Made by a program: the position numbers and the translations under genes. A stretch of 64,000 bases of DNA from Bicyclus anynana (taxonomy: Eukaryota > Arthropoda > Insecta > Lepidoptera > Nymphalidae), in contig NC_069094.1 of the NCBI RefSeq assembly GCF_947172395.1, forward strand, positions 12,452,292 to 12,516,291, given 5' to 3'. The notes beneath the pieces were generated by a model that did no database searches, was not told the origin of the DNA, and saw only the letters and a list, made by a program, of their open reading frames with translations. Below, piece after piece: positions 36,390-45,527 of the stretch; position 1 is the stretch's first letter; each line of letters starts with the position of its first letter.

Positions 36390-36560
36390 GCGACCGCGGC
36401 CTTTCTGAAACGAGCGTGATGAGAGGTGTAGGCGCGGGCGCGCGGGGCGGGGCGCAGACGCGATGACATCACAGTGCAGCGCTGCGACCGCCAACTCTTG
36501 CGCAATCGCTCGCCCTTGATCTTGACTGCGTCGTACCCGCACGCGCTCGCACACATTTGT
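36390..36560. promoter_or_regulatory. GC/CpG-rich island, candidate promoter of the BTB-zinc finger gene
   Basis: In an AT-rich window this stretch is strikingly GC- and CpG-rich and does not match the repeat families seen elsewhere. It holds a GC-box-like ggggcggggc near 36440 and a CRE-like tgacatca near 36463. It lies about 8.8 kb upstream of the first coding exon, which needs an upstream non-coding exon. Orientation cannot be told; it could serve a minus-strand gene. Promoter role is inference. Confidence 0.35.
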
Positions 36561-36689
36561 ATTCTCGACTATATTTATCTTCCCGCATGTAGGTGCGAAA
36601 CGGTATTCGAGGACATGCTAGAGGAAGTTAGCATTCGTTTATCTGTCTAGGTATTACTTACATAGAGCTAAGAGAGCTGAAACTACTGT

Positions 36690-36755
36690 ATGTGACTTGC
36701 GGTACGCACGGCTTCAATGTGCTCGTGGCGTTCAAGCCGTCCACATCTCTTGTTG
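36690..36755. repeat. Dispersed repeat, partner of 19962-20030
   Basis: Shares gacttgcggtac, gtgctc and tccacatctctt in order. Confidence 0.6.
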
Positions 36756-36759
36756 AGTA

Positions 36760-37222
36760 ATTTATAGGTTACTTGGGATAGGCGGGGAGAGTGACTTGAG
36801 TGGAAAAGGGGAGTTTGTTAACAGTCAAAGGATCCTTTAACCCTACACACAACGTTCACAAGTGCGTGACTTCACTCAAGGTCATTCTCTGCCATTCTAC
36901 GGTCTTATTTTGGTTACAGTTTGATTTGTTGTCCTGACTAATGTTGTGAATCATAACCTTTGTTCGACATTAGTTTTCTTATTTTTGTAATCACTTCTGA
37001 GTTTGCTAAAATATGTTTTCAAAACACCTAACTCCGAGTCTTCGATAGGTAGACATATCTATTTTTTTTAATAATAAGTATAAGCAAGCGCTTGGCTGCA
37101 ACAATACCTATTGGTAAGCAAGTAAGCAATGATGTAATCTATGGTGGAACAAGCTTACCTAGAAAACGCCAAGTTACCTACACATTTTTATTCTCGATAA
37201 TATTTAGGCTCCATATCTCCTC
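36760..37222. other. No gene seen
   Basis: Nothing recognised. Confidence 0.4.
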
Positions 37223-37225
37223 TCC

Positions 37226-37308
37226 ATGATGGCCTAGCGGATATGGCCTCTGCCTTCGATTCGGAGGGCTTAGATTCGAATCTGGTCTGGGAATGCACCT
37301 TCAACTTT
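37226..37308 (+). mobile_element. SINE family 3, tRNA-like head only
   Basis: Reads gatggcctagcggatatggc, then box B-like ttagattcgaatctgg. Confidence 0.65.
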
Positions 37309-37309
37309 T

Positions 37310-37980
37310 AATAAATTAAATTGGTAATGTTTAATAAAAATTAGATCTTTTAGATCTTAAGCCTTGTAAAAATTCAAGATGGAAAATTTTGAATAATACG
37401 AAATAAAAAATATAAGTTAGTAACACTAGGGATTTTTTCAAAACTACTCAAATTAGTTATAGATTATTAGGTTTTGTATCTACCATTTCCGTTTTATCCA
37501 TTAATTACGGGACACTCTGTATAATGGAATTAAACACAAAATTATTCTTGTGTGCGCTCAGTGGAGTAGCTTTTACATCTATAGTATAAAATATCATTGG
37601 GTCTACTATAAAATAAACTCTGACCCAATTATCGTTCAGTTATTTAAATTTCAAGAGTCATATTTAAAGTAATTTGAAATTTAATTAGACCTAGACCAAT
37701 GGAATACCTGCGTACGAATAGTTAAATACGCAATACATTAAAATAGTCAAATTAAGAAACAATACAGGGTTAATTAAATGCAAACCAAAAAAAAAGAGAA
37801 CTAGGTATGTCGGGAAGGCTGATTAGTTAGCACATTATGTATTAACTTTTTATTGGAATATATTATGGCCGCACGTTCTTAAGGTCAAGTGCGTATACAT
37901 ATATGTTAAGTATATGCACAAATGTATCAATAAAGAATAAAGTTAGTGTAAGATAGTGTACTTTGAAGTGATAATGTACT
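37310..37980. other. No gene seen
   Basis: AT-rich; cacaaaatt...tgtgtgcgct at about 37535 resembles 34575. Confidence 0.4.
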
Positions 37981-37982
37981 TT

Positions 37983-38022
37983 GGCGCGGAGTTTAATGCT
38001 GTTAGTATTATACTCCGCGCCA
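37983..38022. repeat. GC-capped hairpin
   Basis: ggcgcggagtttaat pairs with attatactccgcgcc (one mismatch), loop of 9. Confidence 0.75.
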
Positions 38023-38062
38023 CAAAAGATGTCCTGCGGCTAAAACTTGAACTATAATAAAA

Positions 38063-38217
38063 AATTTAATAAAAAAAATACAACCGACTTCAAAACCTAA
38101 AAACGTACCCACTATACTAAAAAGCGAAAAATTACATCATAATATGTTCTACCTGCTGATCAGTATGAAGGCGGTGCTAAGCCGGTGATGTAGGTATTAA
38201 TTCAAGCCATGTGAGAA
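38063..38217 (-). mobile_element. LINE-type tail fragment
   Basis: Inverted form of the 'gaagtcggtt' tail (accgacttcaaaacctaaaa) with ctgctgatcagtatgaaggc, cf. 23990-24050. Confidence 0.5.
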
Positions 38218-38582
38218 TCTACTATATAAAAATAAGTCGGGTTTTCCATCCTGACGCTATAACTCCAGAACGCACGAACCGATTTCCACGGTTTTGCATT
38301 CGTTGGAAAGGTCTCGGGCTCCGTGAGGTTTATAGCAAAGAAAATTAGGGGTAGGGTAGAGGTAGGGTAGGGGTAGGGTAGGAGTAGGGTAGGGCTAGGG
38401 TAGGGGTAGGGTAGGGATAGGGTAGGGGTAGGGTAGGGTAGGGTAGGATAGGGGTAGGATAGGCAAGGGTAGGGTAGGGGTAGTGTATGATAGGGTAGAG
38501 ATAGGGTAGGGTGGGGCTAGGGTAGGCTTAGTTAAAAGTTTACATCGACTTTCACGCGGACGAAGTCGCGGGCGTCCGCTAG
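38218..38582 (+). mobile_element. Helitron-like element carrying a G-rich minisatellite
   Basis: Runs TCTACTATATAAAAATAAGT to gggcgtccgctag, flanked by A (38217) and T (38583). The 5' half (aactccagaacgcacgaacc) belongs to another Helitron subfamily; the middle is the G-rich array. Confidence 0.8.
38346..38531 (+). repeat. G-rich minisatellite, unit GGGTAGGGGTA-like
   Basis: About 185 bp of ggtaggg variants with almost no C on this strand; unit 5-12 bp with scattered changes. Confidence 0.9.
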
Positions 38583-38744
38583 TATCTTATAGATTTAGAT
38601 TTTGCAGACAGTGTTGTTTCATGTGTTCCTGTCAGAAATGGCTTAAATTAAGACAACACCATCCTAATAACTATACAAATCATGCCCACATGATTTGTAT
38701 ATTATTAGCTTAAGTTCCTTGTTGTATTCCTTCTCAATAAAAAA

Positions 38745-38880
38745 AAAGAAGAACCAAAGTCACCGATATAGCTCAATGAGTCGCACAACTGAAGGGGCAA
38801 AGGGTGGCACATAGTTTGAAGAACCGATGGATGTTGGGGGTCCCTAGGTGAAAAGCGCAGTGTTGGTAAACTGGTCAACC
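38745..38880 (+). mobile_element. RTE-type LINE fragment
   Basis: Reads agaagaaccaaagtcaccga ... gatggatgttggggg ... gcgcagtgttgg, with internal deletions. Confidence 0.65.
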
Positions 38881-38924
38881 CCCTATGATATCTAGCGATT
38901 TATAGGGGGCTGCATCTTCTTGAA

Positions 38925-39055
38925 AGAAAGAAAAATCTCAATACTTCATAGCCTCTTGGTTCAAGTACAGACTCGAACTGACAACCTAATGATCCGTTTC
39001 CCACATACGTCAAACACTGGACTAACGAAGCAGATGTTGGTAAAAATTCCAACTA
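38925..39055 (-). mobile_element. Possible tRNA-like SINE (family 5)
   Basis: Contains inverted tRNA-like gactcgaactgacaacc...cactggactaacgaag; a weaker relative is at about 46850-46920. Confidence 0.4.
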
Positions 39056-39351
39056 AACAATATTACAGTTCATTACGCCTTACAAAAGCTTTTTTTTGTT
39101 GTTACATGACTAGCAGTAGCAATGTACGATGCACAAAGGTTTTCCATCGGCGCAAACATTTCGCATGCAAATCTAATACCAGTTCGTTATTAATCAGTTG
39201 TGCAGGAAATAGGCCTGCGCTGATAAGGAGCACACGCGCTTCGCAGCGATATACTGCTCTATGGCGAAATGCTTCGTATCCGTAATATGACGTAATCAAG
39301 TTAGCGCAATCACACACTGTTCTTGTGTCTAGCTGTCTATGGTTGTCAAAG

Positions 39352-39620
39352 TCAAAGTCGAAATTCATTTATTTCAATTAGGCTTAGTTTACAAGCACTT
39401 TTGAAAGGATAACCACTTGACTCCTAAATGGACGACCGGTCGCCCATCGTATCCGTTATATGACATGTAAAAAAATATAAAGTAAACTAAGGATAAGGAT
39501 AATTTAATTTAATCTAATGGTGGTAATAATAGTCGAAAACATAAAAGTAAAGTTACGAGGGTTCCAAAGGCGCCTTGGTCCGAGAAGAGCCCACAACAAA
39601 CTCAGCCAAGGTTCTTTTTT
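39352..39620 (-). mobile_element. LINE 3' terminal fragment (second family)
   Basis: Starts with an inverted (GACTTT)-like tail gtcaaagtcaaagtcg, then attcatttatttcaattagg; matches 3264-3460 with an extra central block. Confidence 0.6.
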
Positions 39621-39994
39621 TGTTTACCACCATTTTACAAACTTATTTAAAACTAAGCACACAGTCGTATATTACAGTTTAACACCAAGCTTTTTTATCA
39701 TTAATATAATCATTAACACTATAATAAGCCTTTCCCAAAAGCTTGCGTTTAATAAACACTTTGAACTTTTTGAGAGCCATTCCAGTAGCTTCATGTGGTC
39801 TTTTATAAAACTTCACGTTGACCACTTACACTCAATTTTATTGACAATATTTTAGACAACATACTTGGCAATATTATTGACAATATGGAGGGATAATGTA
39901 GGTAATGATTCTTAACTCCAATTCATCAGTGGAATTCGGTATTCGTATTTTGCATACTAAATACTTGCAGCGGAGTATTTATGTAGGCAGTTTA

Positions 39995-40126
39995 ATACTG
40001 TTACTATCGCGTTAACGTAAACGCGAATTTCAAAGAAATTGAAACAGCGCCATCTAGTGGCACTACTGCACAACTGTTTCAATTCCATATAAATTCGCGT
40101 TTACGTTAACGCGATAGTAACAGTAT
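39995..40126. mobile_element. MITE with perfect 36-bp terminal inverted repeats
   Basis: Arms 39995-40030 and 40091-40126 are exact inverted repeats around about 60 bp of unique sequence (including gcgccatctagtggcac). A TA at each edge may be the target duplication. Confidence 0.9.
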
Positions 40127-40377
40127 GTAAATACTGAAATCTCCCAACTAGGCACAAAGATCGGATACATTTAAAATAAAATATTATTATCATTAGCCTA
40201 TTTTCAACGTCACTACAGGCTTATCTTCTAAATATATCTACATTTAAAAGCGAAATGTCATCCATCAAAATCTCGACAACCACATGCAGTAGAAAATTAA
40301 TATTTGGTAGGGAGGTAGGGAGGAACTAGAGGGCCGGATTAAGGAGTTCTAAGGGCGGCCGAAGTAGCGGGTGTTCG

Positions 40378-40381
40378 CTAG
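40378..40381 (+). other. Decayed Helitron 3' end (CTAG)
   Basis: gtagcgggtgttcgctag followed by T; the rest of the element is not recognisable. Confidence 0.4.
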
Positions 40382-40704
40382 TAGGTACTATGTACCTACT
40401 CGTATAGTGAGATGGGAAGTTGCAGCCTAAACTCAGCACGCTGCCATATTGCTGGTTAGCGGCTCTATAAATGTAACACAATCTGATAAAATTTCAAGAC
40501 ATCATGTTTTTCTAGCAACCCAAATTGGACGACCGTGCGAAAGGAACAACCTATCTATCTACTTTTGTCGTAACAGAATATAACGATAAAACCTTTATCA
40601 TAAATTATTTCCGAATCGGATTACCCATGTTATATTGATAATCAAGATAACGCCTTAAGTTCTTTTTATTAGATAATAATAATTATGATATTATCGTCAT
40701 TCGT

Positions 40705-40757
40705 CAGTCAGGTAGGGGGTCAATCAACACCGCGCATTCCGGTGCGGGATCGCGGAA
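40705..40757 (-). mobile_element. Short RTE LINE fragment
   Basis: gtagggggtcaatcaacacc ... ttccggtgcgggatcgc matches the inverted ORF end. Confidence 0.55.
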
Positions 40758-40839
40758 ACTTATAACACCCCAATTTTTGCGTCGGAGGTTAAAAATTATT
40801 GTCAATTTGTCATTTTTGTATTTTACTCAATGACAAGTT

Positions 40840-41150
40840 ACCTCTTGACTGCGGTTTCACCTGATGGTAAGTCACAAGATGTAGATGCAGGAATAGGTAT
40901 AGCTTGGCAACAAAAAATCCACCTTACTTCTCCGCACTGACGATTTCACACCCGCGCAGTCCTTCCCCCCGTCGCCCGCATATCATGGGAGTATCATCAA
41001 TGAACTTGCCAGACTATACAAGTTTATTCTACCCATACCTCTGACGGTTTCTACGCGGCACAGCACCGGAACGCCATATCGCATGGCAGTAGGACTTTGT
41101 AAGGTGGTAACTAGCCACGGCCGAAGCCTACCACCAGATTAGACCTAAGC
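40840..41150 (-). repeat. Dispersed repeat, copy B (partner of 27760-27960)
   Basis: Contains the shared cgcccgcatatcatgggagt block; left side (tcacctgatggtaagtcaca) and right side (ggtggtaactagccacgg) resemble SINE family 2 body. Confidence 0.6.
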
Positions 41151-41164
41151 TAATTTAGAAAATA

Positions 41165-41380
41165 CTAGCGGACACCCGCGTGGAATTCAGTTCTTCACAG
41201 ATCCCGCGGGAACCATCGATGTTTCCGGGATGAAAAGTAGCCTATTTGTTAATCCAGAGTATAATCTATTTCCATTCCAAATTTCAGCCAAATCGCTTCA
41301 GTAGCCGCAGCGTAAAAGAGGAACAAACATACTTACACACTTACACACACACAAAATTTCGCCTTTATAATATTAGTGTA
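41165..41380 (-). mobile_element. Helitron-like element
   Basis: Inverted CTAG end at 41165-41168 preceded by A; body aatcgcttcagtagccgcag; inverted 5' end tataatattagtg. Confidence 0.72.
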
Positions 41381-41384
41381 ATAA

Positions 41385-42500
41385 ATGCGTCGGAGAGATC
41401 GTCAATAATCATCATGTTTACTTGATATTCAATGAACTCTCTCCCGAAGTCAGTGTTTCCTAATTATTATAACCTGGGCATCTTTAAGATGAGAGTAAAT
41501 AGGCATATTCTAGGCAAGAGCGTTCCACCTTAGGCCACATCTACACTTACCATGGTCAAGTGCGAGCCTATTCCATAAAAACATCATGTATTTTTCAGTA
41601 TGTATTTAATGCTTGCATAAAATCTACGGTATGCTTTCGTCATAATACGAATACATAACAGTGATGAACTGCCTACATAATTTCTTAATTCATGTAATTA
41701 TTCGTGAAATATGTAAACGATGCCGACAAAAGAATAATTTCACAGATTATCTGAATGTTCGGTTTGACGAGGTTTTACGTCAACCTGATGATTTTCACGA
41801 TATTTTAGTCAATGGAACTACACTGAAATCTAGTTATCTAATTAAAATCTTCCTCCTCCGTGAGTCGTAATCCTCATGTGTGAGGGTCGTGACCACCTCC
41901 ATCTCTAATCTTTGTCTTTAGGATGGTATTCCATTCTTTCCTATCTCCGGCTACGCGAAGAGCATCGCATTAAAATCTTAATTAATAGGTAAATGTTAGG
42001 TGAGCCTACGATGGTCATGCCTTCGTAATTTTAGAAAATATATTTGTACAGTAGGCCATGTAGGCATGTTTCGACAATGATGGCTTTGGGGGTTAGCAAG
42101 TTTCAAAGGCAAATTAAAAAATTAGAGGCTTTTCACGCCTTGCTCACGCATTCATAAACATTTCTAAGGCCATAGAAAATTGCTTGCCTTAATATTTAGG
42201 ATGGACTTAAGAAAAAGTCCTAGCCAAAAAAAACTATTTCAATGCGGATGAATTTGCGAGCTAGCTTACTTATAAATACTAAGATAAAATTAGACGACGC
42301 ATAATAAATACAGTGCTATCTCATTTCGTATATCTTTTTGTGTAAATTCCTAAAGACCTGACCTTGGCCATGGTCTGAATATAACAGCCTAATATTAAAG
42401 GTTACCGGTTTTTGCGGCGTTTTTATAGGCAAGAGGCAGTCTGTTTTGTTAATCAACCAACTAGTTGCACAACATCTATTTATATTACTTATTGTATAGG
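41385..42500. other. No gene or named repeat seen
   Basis: Short open frames only (for example 41661-41870), no recognisable protein. Confidence 0.4.
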
Positions 42501-42506
42501 TATACC

Positions 42507-42770
42507 CCCTTCCTTCGGAGGGTGTGGGTTCGAATCCGGTCCGGGACATACACCTCCAACATTTCAGTTATTTGAGAAAATAAATATCACGTGTCTCAAA
42601 CGGTGAAGGAAAAACATCGTGAGGAAACCTGCATACCAGAGAGTTTTCTTAATTCTCTGCGTGTGTGACGTCTGCCTATCTGCATTGGGCCAGCGTGGTG
42701 GACTATTGGCCTAACCCCTCTCATTCTGAGAGGTGACTCGAGCTTAGCAATGAGCCGAAAATGGGTTGAT
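42507..42770 (+). mobile_element. SINE family 3
   Basis: gtgtgggttcgaatccggtc (box B), cacgtgtctcaaacggtgaa, ctcattctgagaggtgac. Confidence 0.8.
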
Positions 42771-42779
42771 AACGATTGT

Positions 42780-43585
42780 AAGGGAGTCGGAGAGGGTATT
42801 TTTGGATTCACTTGAGCGCGAGAGGTGACCGTAAGGGGTAATACTTTGTATGATGAATACCTCCACCTCCTTCTCACTATTAAGATACGTTTAGGGCTTA
42901 TCATAAAGAACATTAGAAATACTTAACCAGCACGTCAAATACCTGTGCTGGGCTAATTAATAACTATATCGTGTATATTTCGAAAACTCGACAATTTATT
43001 ACCAAACGGAATGGGTTGAAATTAAATTTTTCACAAATCCCGGGTTATTCCAGGATAAAAAGTAACCTATAACTAAATAGATTAGTTCCTTAATCTCATA
43101 GAAACCAGCGTCTAAGTTTGGCGAAGAAAGTTTTTCATTTTATGAGTGTGCAACAAAATTGTACGCATATAATTATGCTGATTTTCAAGACGCTGAGAGC
43201 TTGCTCCACTTGGTAAGAAGTGACCTAAAAACTTGCTACAGTGTTACCTGAAGTTTTATGCTTAGAAGAAGACTTTGACTTTGATACAGGTTTATGTGTA
43301 GAATTGTAAATAGGAGATCGTGGTTTTGAATCCTATTAGGTCAACTTAGGAACTCAATTCTATGTCCGTATTTAATTTAGGTACCATATATCATCACGTA
43401 TTGCATATCTCACTTGCCTCTTTCATTCTCATCAAACCATTCACACAAGTTCGTTGTCTTAGGACACTCTTTATTCTTCTTGATCTGGCCTTTATTGGAA
43501 ATGGCCTTTCCCTTCCATTATCTCTCGCCTTATAAATCCTGTTTGTTAGTTGTTACATTCCTTTTTTTTCAACTTCTGTTATATA
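42780..43585. other. No gene seen
   Basis: Possible Helitron debris near 43015-43075 (tcacaaatcccgggtta). Confidence 0.35.
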
Positions 43586-43589
43586 ATAT

Positions 43590-44190
43590 TGATATGTGGC
43601 GAGAGGGCAAATGCCTTTTATGGGACGCGACATGCGTAAGCACGTTTGCTCATATCCATCTTACCCGGACATCCCACGAAGCAGGGGCTGCTGCAGATTT
43701 TGCCGCTGCCAGGAAAATGAGCAAATACGCCCCACTATTGGACAGCTTCCACTTCGTGCCCGTATAGGTGGAGACTTCCGGTTGCTGGGACAGGGACGCG
43801 AGGGAGTTCTTGGTGGGCTTAGGTCGGCGCCTAAGGGACAGGGGCCACGATGTGCGCGCTGGCGAGTACCTGGCTTAAAGGTTGTCTCTTGCTATTCAAA
43901 AAGGCAATGCCGCCAGCCTAATAATAAATTGTACATGTTAGATATTTTAAATTGATATTGATATGTAAATATCAACTATTATTGTTCCGATAGTTGTTTC
44001 AGTCAATGGTCTTATAGCGAAAAGCTTCGACCAACACCTTAAGAAGCTTTCGCTTAACTGTTGGATCAAGAGTCGGATACAAAAGGCAGTGATTCTTGAG
44101 ACGGCGCGTATTGTGAGGAGGTTCCTCACTCTGGAGCACTGACCACCGGTTGCTTGGACACTCAAATGTCCCGCAGCGGGAGGGTGAATT
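43590..44190 (+). pseudogene. Decayed retroelement ORF (LINE-type C-terminal region)
   Basis: Across frames the conceptual translation reads GKCLLWDATCVSTFAHIH, HEAGAAADFAAARKMSKYA, then after a stop the second block VNGLIAKSFDQHLKKL and ILETARIVRRFLTLEH. These blocks resemble C-terminal parts of LINE polyproteins I know from invertebrates. Stops and frame changes show it is dead; about 50 bp of unrelated AT-rich sequence (43925-43975) separates the blocks. Confidence 0.6.
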
Positions 44191-44194
44191 TTTT

Positions 44195-45115
44195 TTTTAT
44201 AAATTTTTAATAATGTTTTGTATTTTATACTTATATTGTTAAAAATTAAAAAAAAAAGAAGTAATAAATAAATGAGAGACTGTAAATATTATTCAATATT
44301 TATTAATGAAAATATGTCAATGTTATGATACTTAATTTAAAACGAGCCTTCAGGAGGTGGTATTCATACAAGGAAGAATCATTTCTTTTATGAGGAACTC
44401 TACAAAACTTAGCTTAGCATATACCTAGAATATATTATTTTAAATAACAATAGATTTAGACGTAAGTACAAGAACGCATTTTCATGGTTAAATCTCAAGG
44501 TTAAAAGACGCATAATTTAAATGTAGGTATGTACTAGGAAGCCTAACATTTTAGATTTAGTGAAATACAAAATATGTAAAATGATTTTTATTTCAATTAT
44601 TTAATTGTAATATCTGCATATAAAATTATAAAAGAAGTAGTTAAATAATGATTTGCATAGTCTCTATAGCTTCACAGTTAACAGAACAGATGAGAGAGAT
44701 CCAGGGTTCGATCGTATCCTTACCTTTCCTTCCCCTTTTCCCTTTCTTTCACCTTTTTTACTTCTACGCAGTAATCTGCGTCCACACATAGTTGAAGTAC
44801 TTTATCTTTTGGCTTTTCGTTCCCGATTGGCAGTGCGTATTATTGGAATAGCCAGCTTCCGTTTTCTCTACCACCAGCTACATGAGTATCTTTAGTCAAA
44901 CATTAATTGGCACCTTCTAGACAAGGAAGTTCCACTACACGCTCGCTTGATATGGCTCTCAGGCTTGATTGCAACCAAGCCCTTGCTTAAATCATTAAAA
45001 AAACGTACAACATGGGTAAAGAATAGGCACCGTCTATGCATAGGCGTTCCACTATATAGGCTGCATCATTGCTTACCTTGATTGCAACCAAGTGCTGGCC
45101 TATCCTACTTCCTAC
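44195..45115. other. No gene seen
   Basis: A box B-like ggttcgatcg at about 44706 suggests SINE debris. Confidence 0.4.
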
Positions 45116-45117
45116 TT

Positions 45118-45322
45118 TCTACTAATATTATTAACACGAAAGTTTGTATGAATGTTTGTTTGGATGGTGGTTTGGATGTTTGTTACTGAAATTTAAAACA
45201 AAGATAGATAATACCCTGTATTACACATAGGCTAATTTTCAGCCATGTTTCAAAATCCATGGTTAACGCGGGATTTGCTAAAAACTGAATTCCACGCGAA
45301 CGAAACCGCGGGCATCCGCTAG
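45118..45322 (+). mobile_element. Helitron-like element just upstream of exon 1
   Basis: Runs TCTACTAATATTATTAACAC to gggcatccgctag. Ends 44 bp before the exon 1 boundary. Flanks (T and A) are not the canonical A/T. Confidence 0.72.
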
Positions 45323-45366
45323 AAGGTTATAAAATAATAATAATATTGGGATTATTTTGTTAACAG

Positions 45367-45386
45367 CGGCGGGAGCTAGCTCAGAC
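45367..45386 (+). other. 5' UTR portion in coding exon 1
   Basis: Twenty bases between the acceptor (AG at 45365-45366) and the ATG. Being preceded by a good acceptor, the transcript must start in at least one upstream non-coding exon not identified here. Confidence 0.6.
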
Positions 45387-45527
45387 ATGGGAAGTGAGCA
45401 CTATTGCCTGAGGTGGAACAATCATCAGAGCAACCTGCTCGGCGTATTCAGCCAACTGCTTCACGACGAGAGCTTGGTGGACGTCACGCTCGCCTGTTCC
45501 GAAGGTGCCTCCATCCGGGCTCATAAG
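45387..45527 (+). CDS. Coding exon 1: start of BTB domain
   Basis: Encodes residues 1-47, starting [20 protein letters not shown] and ending IRAHK. The exon itself probably starts at 45367, because an acceptor (attattttgttaacag) ends at 45366; about 20 nt of 5' UTR then precede the ATG. The donor AAG|GTAAAA lies after 45527, phase 0. A Helitron-like element ends at 45322, so only 44 bp separate it from the exon, and the branch point must lie in this gap or inside the element. An in-frame TTG at 45357 lies within the intron and is not used. Confidence 0.93.

Noticed and set aside
36254..36556. Minus-strand 100-codon open frame over the CpG island
   Set aside because: Basic, low-information composition typical of GC-rich non-coding DNA; no domain recognised and no splice context.
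38346..38531. Internal telomeric repeat
   Set aside because: The unit is GGGTAG/GGGGTAG-like, not the TTAGG of most insects, and it lies within Helitron ends.
43414..43767. 117-codon open frame as a membrane protein
   Set aside because: The hydrophobic first half is AT-rich non-coding sequence joined by chance to the LINE-derived block that starts near 43590.
44653..44895. 80-codon open frame between the LINE relic and the gene
   Set aside because: Ser/Phe/Leu-rich translation of pyrimidine-rich DNA with SINE-like debris; nothing recognisable.
45357..45386. Alternative TTG start upstream of the BTB exon
   Set aside because: It lies before the splice acceptor, so it is intronic; the ATG at 45387 matches the family N-terminus.
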